NCBI GenBank assembly: GCA_964406005.1
Contig: CAYOPZ010000055.1
Coordinates: 1 to 13,153 of the forward strand
DNA from: CAYOPZ01 sp964406005
GTDB lineage: Bacteria > Bacteroidota > Bacteroidia > Bacteroidales > SM23-62
Direction: 5' to 3'
Length of the DNA: 13,153 nucleotides
The stretch's first letter is position 1; every line of letters starts with the position of its first letter. Shown here piece after piece: positions 1-7,270 of the stretch. Position numbers and translations under genes: made by a program. The notes beneath the pieces were generated by a model, which did no database searches, was not told where the DNA came from, and worked only from the letters and a program-made list of their open reading frames with translations.

Positions 1-575
1 TGCATCATCAGCGAATCGAGTTTTGTCCTCGATATCCTTACAGTTTCAGCCTGTTCATGCTTTGTTTGTGCCGGTTGAGGTTCGATTTCAACCCCTCGGG
101 CGGGCTTTATCCGGGGAGGTTCAACAGGCTCCCTTTCATCCTGTTCTTTACCGGGGTTACCGTCCGGTTCCGTTATCGGTTCATCCAGTTGACGAAGGAT
201 TTCAGAAATACCTTCATCGAGCAAGGTATCGTCTTTTCCCGGGGCAGATACAACTTCTGTCATGAAATCGACAATCCGGTGAAGATTATCATACGTCCCG
301 GCTGCAGGCATAAACGTTCCACGTTTCCATCTTCCGAAAATATCCTCAAGAGTATTGCAAATGGTTTCGATATTGCGTAAGTCAACTGCACGTGAGGCAC
401 CTTTAAGACTATGCGCCTCCCGGTAAATGGACTCCGTTAATTGCATACGGCGGGCCGGATCATCCGTCTCTTCCAGTTCAATAAGTCCGGATGATATAGC
501 TTTCAGGTGTTCATCTGCTTCTACCTTGAACGTTGCTAAAAGCTTATTTTTAAATTCTTTTTCTTTATTATCCAT
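1..575 (-). CDS. cheA: CheA-type chemosensory histidine kinase, N-terminal part (runs off the left edge)
   Basis: Reading leftward from an ATG at 575, an open frame of 191 codons reaches base 1 without a stop, so the gene is cut by the window edge. Residues 1-110 form an HPt (P1) domain. The phospho-accepting histidine is H55 in the motif REAHSLKGASRAV, which is characteristic of CheA. A Pro/Glu-rich linker (about 130-177) follows, with no room for a P2 CheY-binding domain. Residues 179-191 (VRISRTKLDSLMM) look like the start of the P3 dimerisation domain. The protein should autophosphorylate within a receptor/CheW array and pass phosphate to a response regulator. The ATG lies two bases after the stop of the preceding receptor gene, which suggests translational coupling in one operon. 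Whether it carries a C-terminal CheW-like domain and a receiver, as in WspE, cannot be seen. The CheA identity is secure; the output is not. Confidence 0.93.
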   Translation of the reverse strand, partial: MDNKEKEFKNKLLATFKVEADEHLKAISSGLIELEETDDPARRMQLTESIYREAHSLKGASRAVDLRNIETICNTLEDIFGRWKRGTFMPAAGTYDNLHRIVDFMTEVVSAPGKDDTLLDEGISEILRQLDEPITEPDGNPGKEQDEREPVEPPRIKPARGVEIEPQPAQTKHEQAETVRISRTKLDSLMM

Positions 576-577
576 TT

Positions 578-2185
578 CTATATCGTATACTCTTCGATAA
601 GTTTCTCCAGGCTTTTCGCTACTCCGTCCAGTTTTTCCGAAGCTTCTTCCAACTGCTTTGTGCTCTCCAGGTTCTGGTTGCTGGCGACACTGATATTCCT
701 GATGGCCTCGGTTACCTGGTCAATGCCCACGAATTGTTGTTGCACCGAGGCACCGATCTGTGTTGTTGCCTGCACGGCTTCGTTGATCACCTCGGCCAGC
801 GCTTTGATGGAAGCACCCGCATTGTCCGCCTGTTTTATACCCGATTCGACCACTTTGCTCCCCTCCTCCGTTGCCAGCACAGCTGTGCTGGTGGCTTTCT
901 GGATGTCGGTCAGGATTTCCCGTACCTGTTTTGTGGCCTGCTTCGACTGATCGGCCAGGCTTTTCACTTCATCTGCCACAACGGCAAATCCCTTTCCTTC
1001 CTCACCCGCCCTGGCAGCCTCGATCGAGGCATTCACCGCCAGAAGATTTGACTGTTCGGCCAGGTCGTTGATCGAATTCATGATATCCCCGATGGCCTGG
1101 CTTTGTTCACTGAGCTGCATGATGCTTTCAGCGATGAATTCCATCTTCTCCCTGATCATGGCCATTCCCGACCCCGTTTCATTTACCGCTTTTTCACCAT
1201 CTCCGGCCACCTGGAGGGTTTTTCGGGAACTTTCCGATACCGTCTTGGCCTTTTCATTGTTCACCTGTGCCGTTTGTTTTACTTCCTCGACGGTAGTGGT
1301 CGTTTCACTGATAGCCGAGACCGTTTCGGAAGAACTGGCCGTCAACTGGGAACTTGTGGCAATAATCTCCGCAACCATGGAGGTAAGAATATTTACTGCC
1401 TCTGTGATGTTTCCGATTTGTGTCTTAAGGTTCGTTAACATTTTCCGGAAAGCATTGACCAGGACTCCCACCTCGTCAGAGCGATTGGATCCTGATAATT
1501 CGACACCGAGTTTTCCCCCGGCGATATCTTCCGCAATACCGGAAATCTTCCTGATGGGCAGGGCAATGTTATAAGTCAGAAAAATGGTAAGGAAAATTAC
1601 AATCAGGAAACTGGTCGCTGTGAACAGCAGAATGGTAATTTCACCGTTCTTAACACTTCGGTCTGCCTGAAGCTGCCGCTCGTGAAGCAGTTGATTCCTT
1701 GACTCGTTCATTTCAGTAACTACGTCACGAATGCTCCCCATGATCTGAAGGCCCGTATTGTTGATGATTAAGTCCCTGACGGCATCATAACCATTATTCC
1801 TGAATACGTTGATTTTCTTCTCCATAAAATCAAGTTTTTCATTAACCAGTGATTCGAGCTTAACAAGAAGTTGTAAATCGCCAGGGTCTGATATTGACTG
1901 CCTGAGCTCGTTCAAATCTGCGGAAATCTCCGGAAGGGCCAAATGATATGGCTCCAGGAATGCTTCATCTCCTGAAATGATATAACCACGAACTCCTGCT
2001 TCGGCTTCAGAAATATCTCTGAATACCTCCTCTATTTTCGTCAGGGTTTCATGTGTGTGAGTGACAAGACTAACATCTTCCTGGAGTATGGCCATATTTC
2101 TAAAAGAGAGATAACCTATGAGGAGTAAGATTATTAGAATCAATCCAAAGCTTCCCCCGATTTTTAAGGCAAATGGTATTTTCAT
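578..2185 (-). CDS. Methyl-accepting chemotaxis receptor, CHASE3-HAMP-MCP signal (receptor A)
   Basis: A 535-residue transmembrane chemoreceptor. Residues 8-28 form a first membrane helix. Residues 35-175 form an extracytoplasmic four-helix domain of CHASE3 type (motifs RGYIISGDEAFLEPY and LESLVNEKLDF). A second membrane helix spans about 183-207, followed by a HAMP domain at about 208-254. The cytoplasmic coiled-coil signalling domain fills the rest, with the hairpin tip at 389-407 (EAARAGEEGKGFAVVADEV), where CheA and CheW dock. There is no C-terminal CheR-tethering pentapeptide. The ligand is unknown; CHASE3 is a sensory domain without a general ligand assignment. The gene is the second of two adjacent receptor genes, 24 bases after receptor B and two bases before cheA. 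Its start is an ATG preceded by an A-rich stretch. Residues 267-524 are identical to receptor B, and most of that match is perfect at DNA level. Confidence 0.95.
   Translation of the reverse strand: MKIPFALKIGGSFGLILIILLLIGYLSFRNMAILQEDVSLVTHTHETLTKIEEVFRDISEAEAGVRGYIISGDEAFLEPYHLALPEISADLNELRQSISDPGDLQLLVKLESLVNEKLDFMEKKINVFRNNGYDAVRDLIINNTGLQIMGSIRDVVTEMNESRNQLLHERQLQADRSVKNGEITILLFTATSFLIVIFLTIFLTYNIALPIRKISGIAEDIAGGKLGVELSGSNRSDEVGVLVNAFRKMLTNLKTQIGNITEAVNILTSMVAEIIATSSQLTASSSETVSAISETTTTVEEVKQTAQVNNEKAKTVSESSRKTLQVAGDGEKAVNETGSGMAMIREKMEFIAESIMQLSEQSQAIGDIMNSINDLAEQSNLLAVNASIEAARAGEEGKGFAVVADEVKSLADQSKQATKQVREILTDIQKATSTAVLATEEGSKVVESGIKQADNAGASIKALAEVINEAVQATTQIGASVQQQFVGIDQVTEAIRNISVASNQNLESTKQLEEASEKLDGVAKSLEKLIEEYTI
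613..1387. repeat. Long direct repeat, copy 1 (receptor signalling domain)
   Basis: This stretch matches 2245-3019 in the same orientation at a constant offset of 1632 bases. A line-by-line comparison shows perfect identity over 653-1387 (735 bp). The single difference in the rest is at base 652 and is silent (TTG versus CTG leucine). Beyond base 1387 the two copies diverge at once. The repeat covers the coiled-coil signalling domain of receptor A. Confidence 0.97.
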
Positions 2186-2209
2186 CGTTTTATTTTTAAT
2201 ATCCTTATT

Positions 2210-3934
2210 TTAAAGCTGATATTGTCTGACCAGGTTTTCCAGTTTTTTCGCTACTCCGTCCAGTTTTTCCGAAGCTTCTTCCAGCTGCTTTGTGCTCTCC
2301 AGGTTCTGGTTGCTGGCGACACTGATATTCCTGATGGCCTCGGTTACCTGGTCAATGCCCACGAATTGTTGTTGCACCGAGGCACCGATCTGTGTTGTTG
2401 CCTGCACGGCTTCGTTGATCACCTCGGCCAGCGCTTTGATGGAAGCACCCGCATTGTCCGCCTGTTTTATACCCGATTCGACCACTTTGCTCCCCTCCTC
2501 CGTTGCCAGCACAGCTGTGCTGGTGGCTTTCTGGATGTCGGTCAGGATTTCCCGTACCTGTTTTGTGGCCTGCTTCGACTGATCGGCCAGGCTTTTCACT
2601 TCATCTGCCACAACGGCAAATCCCTTTCCTTCCTCACCCGCCCTGGCAGCCTCGATCGAGGCATTCACCGCCAGAAGATTTGACTGTTCGGCCAGGTCGT
2701 TGATCGAATTCATGATATCCCCGATGGCCTGGCTTTGTTCACTGAGCTGCATGATGCTTTCAGCGATGAATTCCATCTTCTCCCTGATCATGGCCATTCC
2801 CGACCCCGTTTCATTTACCGCTTTTTCACCATCTCCGGCCACCTGGAGGGTTTTTCGGGAACTTTCCGATACCGTCTTGGCCTTTTCATTGTTCACCTGT
2901 GCCGTTTGTTTTACTTCCTCGACGGTAGTGGTCGTTTCACTGATAGCCGAGACCGTTTCGGAAGAACTGGCCGTCAACTGGGAACTTGTGGCAATAATCT
3001 CCGCAACCATGGAGGTAAGGACATTTACCGTTTCGGTTATCTCAAGTACCTGTGCTTTCAGATTTTCTTTCATTGAATTAAATGCATTTCCAAATCCATC
3101 CTGACCTGAGAGGGGTTTTATCTCCATATCCAGATTACGTTCGGAAATATTATTAGCTATGTTTGTCATTTCTTTTAAATAGAAAATCATACGCGAAAAT
3201 GCGTTCAGCAGTACTCCTACTTCATCTTTTCTTTCAGTATTCCCGATTTCGTATCTCAAATCTCCCGTGGAGATACTCTCCGCGATCCTGGAAATTTTCC
3301 TGATCGGCAGGGCTATATTGTACGTGAAAAAAACAATGAAAAAAACAACAATCAGGATGCTGGCCGCTGTTAACAGGATAATGGTCAGTTTGGTATTCCT
3401 GGCACCTCGGTCGGATTTGTCCTGACGCTCCTGAAGTAATTGGTTTTCCGTGTTTATCAGTTCAAGATTTACATCCCGGATATTTTGCATTAAATTTTTC
3501 CCGATATCCGTTATAATCAGGTCTCTTGCAGCATCAAAACCGTCATCCCTGCGCTTGTTGATGGCTCCCTCAAGAAAATCAAGCTTCTCATTGACAAGGG
3601 ATTCAAGCTTATGAAAGCGTTCCTGTTGATCCGGATCGGCAATCAATTGTCCGAGTTCGGCCATAGTGCCGGCAATCTTGGAAGTGGCATTTTTATACGG
3701 TTCAAGGTATCTTTCTTCCCCTGTGATGATATAACCGCGCTCAGCCGTTTCAGCATCCTTGATGATACTTGAGAGCTCCTCTATCTTCGTCTGGATTTCA
3801 TGGGCATGAACCACATGGGTAGCATTTTCCTGGAGCCTGATTATATTTTTGAACGAAGTATAACCTATGAGGATCAATATGATCATAATCAATCCAAAGC
3901 TTCCTCCGATTTTTAAGGCAAATGACAGTTTCAT
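2210..3934 (-). CDS. Methyl-accepting chemotaxis receptor, CHASE3-HAMP-HAMP-MCP signal (receptor B)
   Basis: A 574-residue membrane chemoreceptor, paralogue of its downstream neighbour. The order is: membrane helix at 8-28, CHASE3-type four-helix sensory domain at 35-175 (RGYIITGEERYLEPY), second membrane helix at about 183-207, HAMP at 208-254, an extra HAMP-like segment at about 256-293 that receptor A lacks, then the signalling coiled coil with the same EEGKGFAVVADEV hairpin tip. The 39-residue length difference between the receptors is explained almost entirely by the extra segment. The sensory halves are clearly homologous but much diverged, while the signalling region is identical, so the pair probably senses different inputs and feeds one kinase. 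The gene starts 12 bases after the upstream cheW stop, with an A-rich leader and no clear Shine-Dalgarno sequence. No C-terminal pentapeptide tether is visible. Confidence 0.95.
   Translation of the reverse strand: MKLSFALKIGGSFGLIMIILILIGYTSFKNIIRLQENATHVVHAHEIQTKIEELSSIIKDAETAERGYIITGEERYLEPYKNATSKIAGTMAELGQLIADPDQQERFHKLESLVNEKLDFLEGAINKRRDDGFDAARDLIITDIGKNLMQNIRDVNLELINTENQLLQERQDKSDRGARNTKLTIILLTAASILIVVFFIVFFTYNIALPIRKISRIAESISTGDLRYEIGNTERKDEVGVLLNAFSRMIFYLKEMTNIANNISERNLDMEIKPLSGQDGFGNAFNSMKENLKAQVLEITETVNVLTSMVAEIIATSSQLTASSSETVSAISETTTTVEEVKQTAQVNNEKAKTVSESSRKTLQVAGDGEKAVNETGSGMAMIREKMEFIAESIMQLSEQSQAIGDIMNSINDLAEQSNLLAVNASIEAARAGEEGKGFAVVADEVKSLADQSKQATKQVREILTDIQKATSTAVLATEEGSKVVESGIKQADNAGASIKALAEVINEAVQATTQIGASVQQQFVGIDQVTEAIRNISVASNQNLESTKQLEEASEKLDGVAKKLENLVRQYQL
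2245..3019. repeat. Long direct repeat, copy 2 (receptor signalling domain)
   Basis: Second copy of the repeat at 613-1387, inside receptor B, in the same orientation. The perfect block is 2285-3019, and the one mismatch is at base 2284. Recombination between the copies would delete 1632 bp and leave one in-frame chimeric receptor with the receptor B sensor. Confidence 0.97.
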
Positions 3935-3946
3935 AGTTTTGATTTT

Positions 3947-4579
3947 TTAAGTTTCTTCGTTTACTGTTATTCTTTCATCGGATAATATGTTCTCCATATT
4001 CAGAATGATCAGCTGGTCACCTGTGACTCCTTTCATATACTCGCCGCGAATTCCTGTATGCGTAGGGAGTGCAGTCTGGATCCCGCTGACTGGAACGGAC
4101 CGGACCCCGCTGATGGCATCTGCGAGAATACCGGTGTTTATTCCATACGCATGTATAATGATTACTTTGTTAAGGTCAGCTAAACCCTTATCAGGCAGTT
4201 CGAACAGTTTCTTTATGTCCATAACGGTGAGTATTTTTCCCCTGACATTCATAACACCCAGAATGAATGGCGGAGTGCAGGGCAGGCGTGTCAGTTCTTT
4301 CAGCTCATAGACTTCGTCGATGAATTTCTGTTCTATTCCGTACCTTTCTTCAGCCAGGGTAAACTCCACCACCTCCAGGTATTCCTTGCTCAATGGCTTG
4401 AAATTTAACTTTACTGCAAGATCTTTGGTTCTTGCGCTAAGAATTTGCTCCTTCTCCTGTTCCGTTATATTCCATCCTTTCTCAAGCCTTTCCCTGACCG
4501 CGTCCAGACGGGAATGAACATTTTCCCAGTCAATGTTCGAGGTTCGGTTTTCTACCGGTGCATTTATTTTTCTTACCAT
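3947..4579 (-). CDS. cheW: CheW-type coupling protein with N-terminal extension (WspD-like position)
   Basis: A 210-residue cytoplasmic adaptor that should link receptors to CheA. Residues 66-200 form a CheW domain; FILGVMNVRGKILTVMDIKK at 105-124 is the diagnostic core, where the 'G-NxRG' segment contacts CheA P5 and receptor tips. Ordinary CheW proteins are about 150-170 residues. This one carries about 65 extra residues containing IDWENVHSRLDAVRERLEKG and ILSARTKDLA. Such a charged helical extension is found on some CheW proteins of Wsp-like arrays. The gene lies 23 bases after cheR and 12 bases before receptor B. The ATG at 4579 is preceded by GGACGGA immediately upstream, too close to act as a standard Shine-Dalgarno. 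The assignment as a coupling protein is firm; what the extension does is unknown. Confidence 0.93.
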   Translation of the reverse strand: MVRKINAPVENRTSNIDWENVHSRLDAVRERLEKGWNITEQEKEQILSARTKDLAVKLNFKPLSKEYLEVVEFTLAEERYGIEQKFIDEVYELKELTRLPCTPPFILGVMNVRGKILTVMDIKKLFELPDKGLADLNKVIIIHAYGINTGILADAISGVRSVPVSGIQTALPTHTGIRGEYMKGVTGDQLIILNMENILSDERITVNEET

Positions 4580-4602
4580 TCCGTCCGCTATATTTGGTTG
4601 CT

Positions 4603-6111
4603 TCAGTTACCTGAAAGATTTTTCATTTTTATAATTTCGGTCAACCTTCCTGCAGATAAGCCATCCGATCCGGGCAGGATAACCTCCTTCTCAAGCCTGT
4701 TCAACAGGGAGAGCGCATTATTGAAATACTTATTGGCTTTATTGCTGTCGCCTTCCTTGAATAATATATTTCCCAGTGTATAATGGGAGAGGACATGATC
4801 ATCATCGAGATAGATTGAACTGTGAAGGGAGGAAACCGCCTTATCCGTTTTACCCTGTTCCTGATAGATCAGGGCAAGCAAATAATGGAATGCGGGATTG
4901 CATTTATCGGCTTCAATTCCTCTCCCGCATAATTCGATTGCTTCATCAAATTGTCCACGGTTTGAATAGATTTTTACCAGCAGGGATATTGCTTCCTGAT
5001 TTTCCTTGTCATTCAAAAGGCATTCAGCCAGTATGTTTTCTGCATCCCGGTAACTGCCCCGTTCATACAATACGGAAGCTTCCCTCACTGCATCCGTTTC
5101 TTTTGTTTTTTCAGTTATGCCGGTTGCAGTATGGATTGGGGGGCTTTGGGTATGGAGTATCCTTATTTCTTTTGTTTCCGTTGCATCAGGGAGACGGAAG
5201 CCGGGAACCGGCAGGCTTGTGCCGATCTCTTTAACCGTCTCAGTTTTACCGCGTTTCGACAGGTCTTTCCTGAAAAAGACTGAATCGGGAAGAACAACCG
5301 TTGCAAACCTGGATCTGCTCACCATGTAGCCTTCGCTTCCGCTTACGATCAGCCATCCTCCATTCATAAGTGACCGGTAGAACCGGTTGATGATTCTGCG
5401 AGCCGGCCCGGGATGAAAATACATGATCACGTTCCGGCAAAATATGATATCGATAGCCGTTGTATTGTTGACTAAGGACGGAAACGAATCTGTTGCCAGG
5501 TTGTGATAGGAAAAGGATACCATATTCTTAATGAAAGGCAGGATGGTAAAAGAATTTTCCTGATTCTTAATGAAGTAATCGTTCTGCATCCATGCCGGGG
5601 CAGTCCTGAATGACCATTTTTTGTAAATTCCTTTTTCAGCTTTTCCCAGGGCCTTTTGATTGATATCGGTAGCTATGATTGAAATATTCCAGTCTTCAAT
5701 ATCCGGTAACATTTTATTCAGCAGGATTGCAACCGAATAGGGTTCTTCGCCCGAGGAACACCCGGCGCTCCAGATTCGCAGGTATCTTCCGGTTTTTCTC
5801 CGGGCATCGATAATTTCAGGAAGAACATGCTTTTCAAGACTGTCGAAGATGAGCTTATCCCGGTAGAAATGTGTTTCACCGATGGTCAGATGAGATGCGA
5901 GCGTTTCAATATGTTCCTGGTTTAGCGCTGAGGTTAATAACCATTTAACGCAGGCTTCCGGATCACTGTAACCATAATTCATTGCTGTCAGATACAACTT
6001 ATCACGAAGATCATCATGACGCTTAACAGGAAAATAAAGGCCCAGATTCTTAGAAATAAATTTGCTGAACCTTGCGATAAGTTGATCCGATATGATTTTT
6101 TTATCGCTCAC
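4603..6111 (-). CDS. cheR: CheR chemoreceptor methyltransferase fused to TPR repeats (WspC-like)
   Basis: A 502-residue protein that should transfer methyl groups from S-adenosylmethionine to glutamates of the receptors, tuning array sensitivity. Residues 1-75 are the helical CheR N-domain. GETHFYRD at 78-85 is the conserved motif joining it to the catalytic domain. IWSAGCSSGEEPYS at 113-126 is the SAM-binding glycine-rich loop, followed by the acidic ATDI (147-150) and CRNVIMYF (225-232). After a Pro/Thr/Glu-rich linker (about 290-340), residues 341-475 form about four TPR units (for example LLALIYQEQGKTDKAVSSL). CheR-TPR fusions are typical of WspC and related proteins, where TPRs may replace pentapeptide tethering; the receptors here lack the pentapeptide, which agrees. 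The start is a GTG overlapping the upstream cheW stop by four bases (GTGA), which implies translational coupling. Confidence 0.95.
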   Translation of the reverse strand: MSDKKIISDQLIARFSKFISKNLGLYFPVKRHDDLRDKLYLTAMNYGYSDPEACVKWLLTSALNQEHIETLASHLTIGETHFYRDKLIFDSLEKHVLPEIIDARRKTGRYLRIWSAGCSSGEEPYSVAILLNKMLPDIEDWNISIIATDINQKALGKAEKGIYKKWSFRTAPAWMQNDYFIKNQENSFTILPFIKNMVSFSYHNLATDSFPSLVNNTTAIDIIFCRNVIMYFHPGPARRIINRFYRSLMNGGWLIVSGSEGYMVSRSRFATVVLPDSVFFRKDLSKRGKTETVKEIGTSLPVPGFRLPDATETKEIRILHTQSPPIHTATGITEKTKETDAVREASVLYERGSYRDAENILAECLLNDKENQEAISLLVKIYSNRGQFDEAIELCGRGIEADKCNPAFHYLLALIYQEQGKTDKAVSSLHSSIYLDDDHVLSHYTLGNILFKEGDSNKANKYFNNALSLLNRLEKEVILPGSDGLSAGRLTEIIKMKNLSGN

Positions 6112-6761
6112 CGTTTCGTTGTTTTTTTATTACCCTTGCCGGCAATTCCGGATTTCTTTACATTTTTTGCCTTTTTGGTCAATGTCTTTTCCTTTTTCGA
6201 GTTTTCCGGTGGGACTTTTCCAACCGTATCATGATGATGTTTTATTTTTTTCCCCAACACTTTCATGTCAATCTTACCTAGGTTCTGAAGGGTAAAAAGC
6301 TTTTCAGGCTCATAGATCAATATCATACCATCTTCAAAGAATATGAGGCCTTCAAGGATTTTTTCCATTCCGGGGAAAATTTCCCCGGCGGGAATTATCT
6401 TTTGGTCCTTCCTGCTCGTTATTCCTTTAACCGAGTCAGCGACGATCGATATTGTCCGTCCTGAAATGCATACAAGAATAAACAGATCGCTGAGTTTTAT
6501 TTCCCCGGAAGGCAGGTTGAATATTTTCCGGATATCGAAGACTGGTATTGCCTGTCCGTGAAGATTGATCACACCCAGAACGTTCTCCTGCATACCGGGC
6601 ACACCTGTAATATTTATCGAACGTATGATCCTTTCAACGATTCCGGCCGGTAAAGCAAAATCATTTCTGTCAAGAGAAAAGATTACAAATTGATCTTCCG
6701 GGGTGAATGGTTCGGTTACCGGTGAGGCTGCTGTATGATTTGAATTCACAGGATTAACCAT
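6108..6761 (-). CDS. cheW: CheW-type coupling protein with lysine-rich C-terminal tail (WspB-like position)
   Basis: A 217-residue adaptor protein. Residues 23-160 form a CheW domain: FVIFSLDRNDFALPA opens it, and VLGVINLHGQAIPVFDIRK at 61-79 is the core with the expected two beta-barrel subdomains around it. Residues 166-217 form a strongly basic, low-complexity tail rich in lysine (KKIKHHHDTV, then several KK pairs, ending NKKTTKR), which a standard CheW does not have. The tail could bind acidic partners, membrane lipid head groups or nucleic acid; nothing in the sequence decides between these. The ATG at 6761 lies six bases after the stop of the receiver gene. The stop codon overlaps the GTG start of cheR. 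This is one of two CheW genes in the cluster, as in Wsp systems (WspB and WspD). Confidence 0.93.
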   Translation of the reverse strand: MVNPVNSNHTAASPVTEPFTPEDQFVIFSLDRNDFALPAGIVERIIRSINITGVPGMQENVLGVINLHGQAIPVFDIRKIFNLPSGEIKLSDLFILVCISGRTISIVADSVKGITSRKDQKIIPAGEIFPGMEKILEGLIFFEDGMILIYEPEKLFTLQNLGKIDMKVLGKKIKHHHDTVGKVPPENSKKEKTLTKKAKNVKKSGIAGKGNKKTTKR

Positions 6762-6767
6762 CGGTTT

Positions 6768-7142
6768 TCATTTATAACTATTGACCTGAATATTTTTTGA
6801 GACAATCTTGATTATCTTATCGAAATCATTCTCTTTGTCCAGGCAATACCTTACCCCGATTTTATTGCATTGCCTGCGGTACAGATCCGGATTAACGCTT
6901 GTCAGGGCAATGATCAGCGTTTCCGGAAAGGCTTCCCTTATTTTGCGGAGCATCGAAAGATTTCGATCGCCGTTCATATTGATATCATATATTACAACCC
7001 GGGGCACGACTTTTTCAAGTGTATTTAATATCTGCTCCGTATCGATGACCTGGATAATGTTGTCAAGTCCTTTTATCTCAGCAACAAGGCTTCCCAGCCG
7101 CAGGCTTGCCGGTTCGGATTTATCAATGATTACGATATTCAT
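6768..7142 (-). CDS. Stand-alone receiver (CheY-like) protein with an incomplete acidic pocket
   Basis: A 124-residue single receiver domain with no output domain, first gene of the chemosensory cluster. The phospho-acceptor is D53 (VIYDINMNG), the switch threonine is T81 (ALTS) and the conserved lysine is K103 (CLDKEND). The acidic pair that normally binds Mg2+ is incomplete: residues 7-8 are D-K rather than D-D, followed by S9 and E10. The segment YRRQCNKIGVRYCLDK resembles a family of small response regulators with this alpha4-beta5 signature. It may take phosphate from the cluster's CheA or act as a phosphate sink or scaffold; weak Mg2+ binding could slow phosphorylation. The ATG at 7142 is preceded by an A-rich leader (AAAGAAATAAAAA) without a Shine-Dalgarno sequence, and a 10-bp tandem repeat lies 41 bases further upstream. 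Confidence 0.88.
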   Translation of the reverse strand: MNIVIIDKSEPASLRLGSLVAEIKGLDNIIQVIDTEQILNTLEKVVPRVVIYDINMNGDRNLSMLRKIREAFPETLIIALTSVNPDLYRRQCNKIGVRYCLDKENDFDKIIKIVSKNIQVNSYK

Positions 7143-7183
7143 TTTTTATTTCTTTTTTTGAAAGGGATTAATATTCCAGGTTG

Positions 7184-7225
7184 ATTTACCTCTATTTACC
7201 TCTATTTACCTCTATTTACCTCTAT
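7184..7225. repeat. Four perfect tandem copies of a 10-bp unit (ATTTACCTCT), possible regulator binding array
   Basis: The unit ATTTACCTCT occurs four times head to tail (7184-7193, 7194-7203, 7204-7213, 7214-7223), plus two bases of a fifth. The 10-bp period is close to one helical turn, so a protein bound to each unit would lie on one face of the helix. The inner heptamer TACCTCT (7187-7193 and every 10 bases) fits the E. coli NarL consensus TACYYMT, and a NarL-family regulator is encoded just upstream. Binding is inferred, not shown. The unit could also change copy number by replication slippage. Confidence 0.9.
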
Positions 7226-7250
7226 GGCCTGTATTTGCATAAGATAGCCA

Positions 7251-7270
7251 ATCCCCGGATAACCGGGGAT
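7251..7270. other. Perfect GC-rich inverted repeat (8-bp stem, 4-base loop)
   Basis: ATCCCCGG, loop ATAA, CCGGGGAT. It lies 80 bases past the stop of the NarL-type regulator gene. It could be the terminator hairpin of the two-component operon, but no T-tract follows it on either strand, so a standard intrinsic terminator is not supported. An operator palindrome or an mRNA 3'-end stabilising hairpin fits equally well. Confidence 0.6.

Noticed and set aside
660..1574. Plus-strand open frames antisense to receptor A (and identical ones at 2222-3104 antisense to receptor B)
   Set aside because: They mirror the strongly supported receptor signalling domains; the second set exists only because the DNA itself is duplicated. 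No domain or motif is recognisable in their translations.
7184..7225. CRISPR array
   Set aside because: The repeats are only 10 bp, directly adjacent and without spacers, and no cas genes are present.
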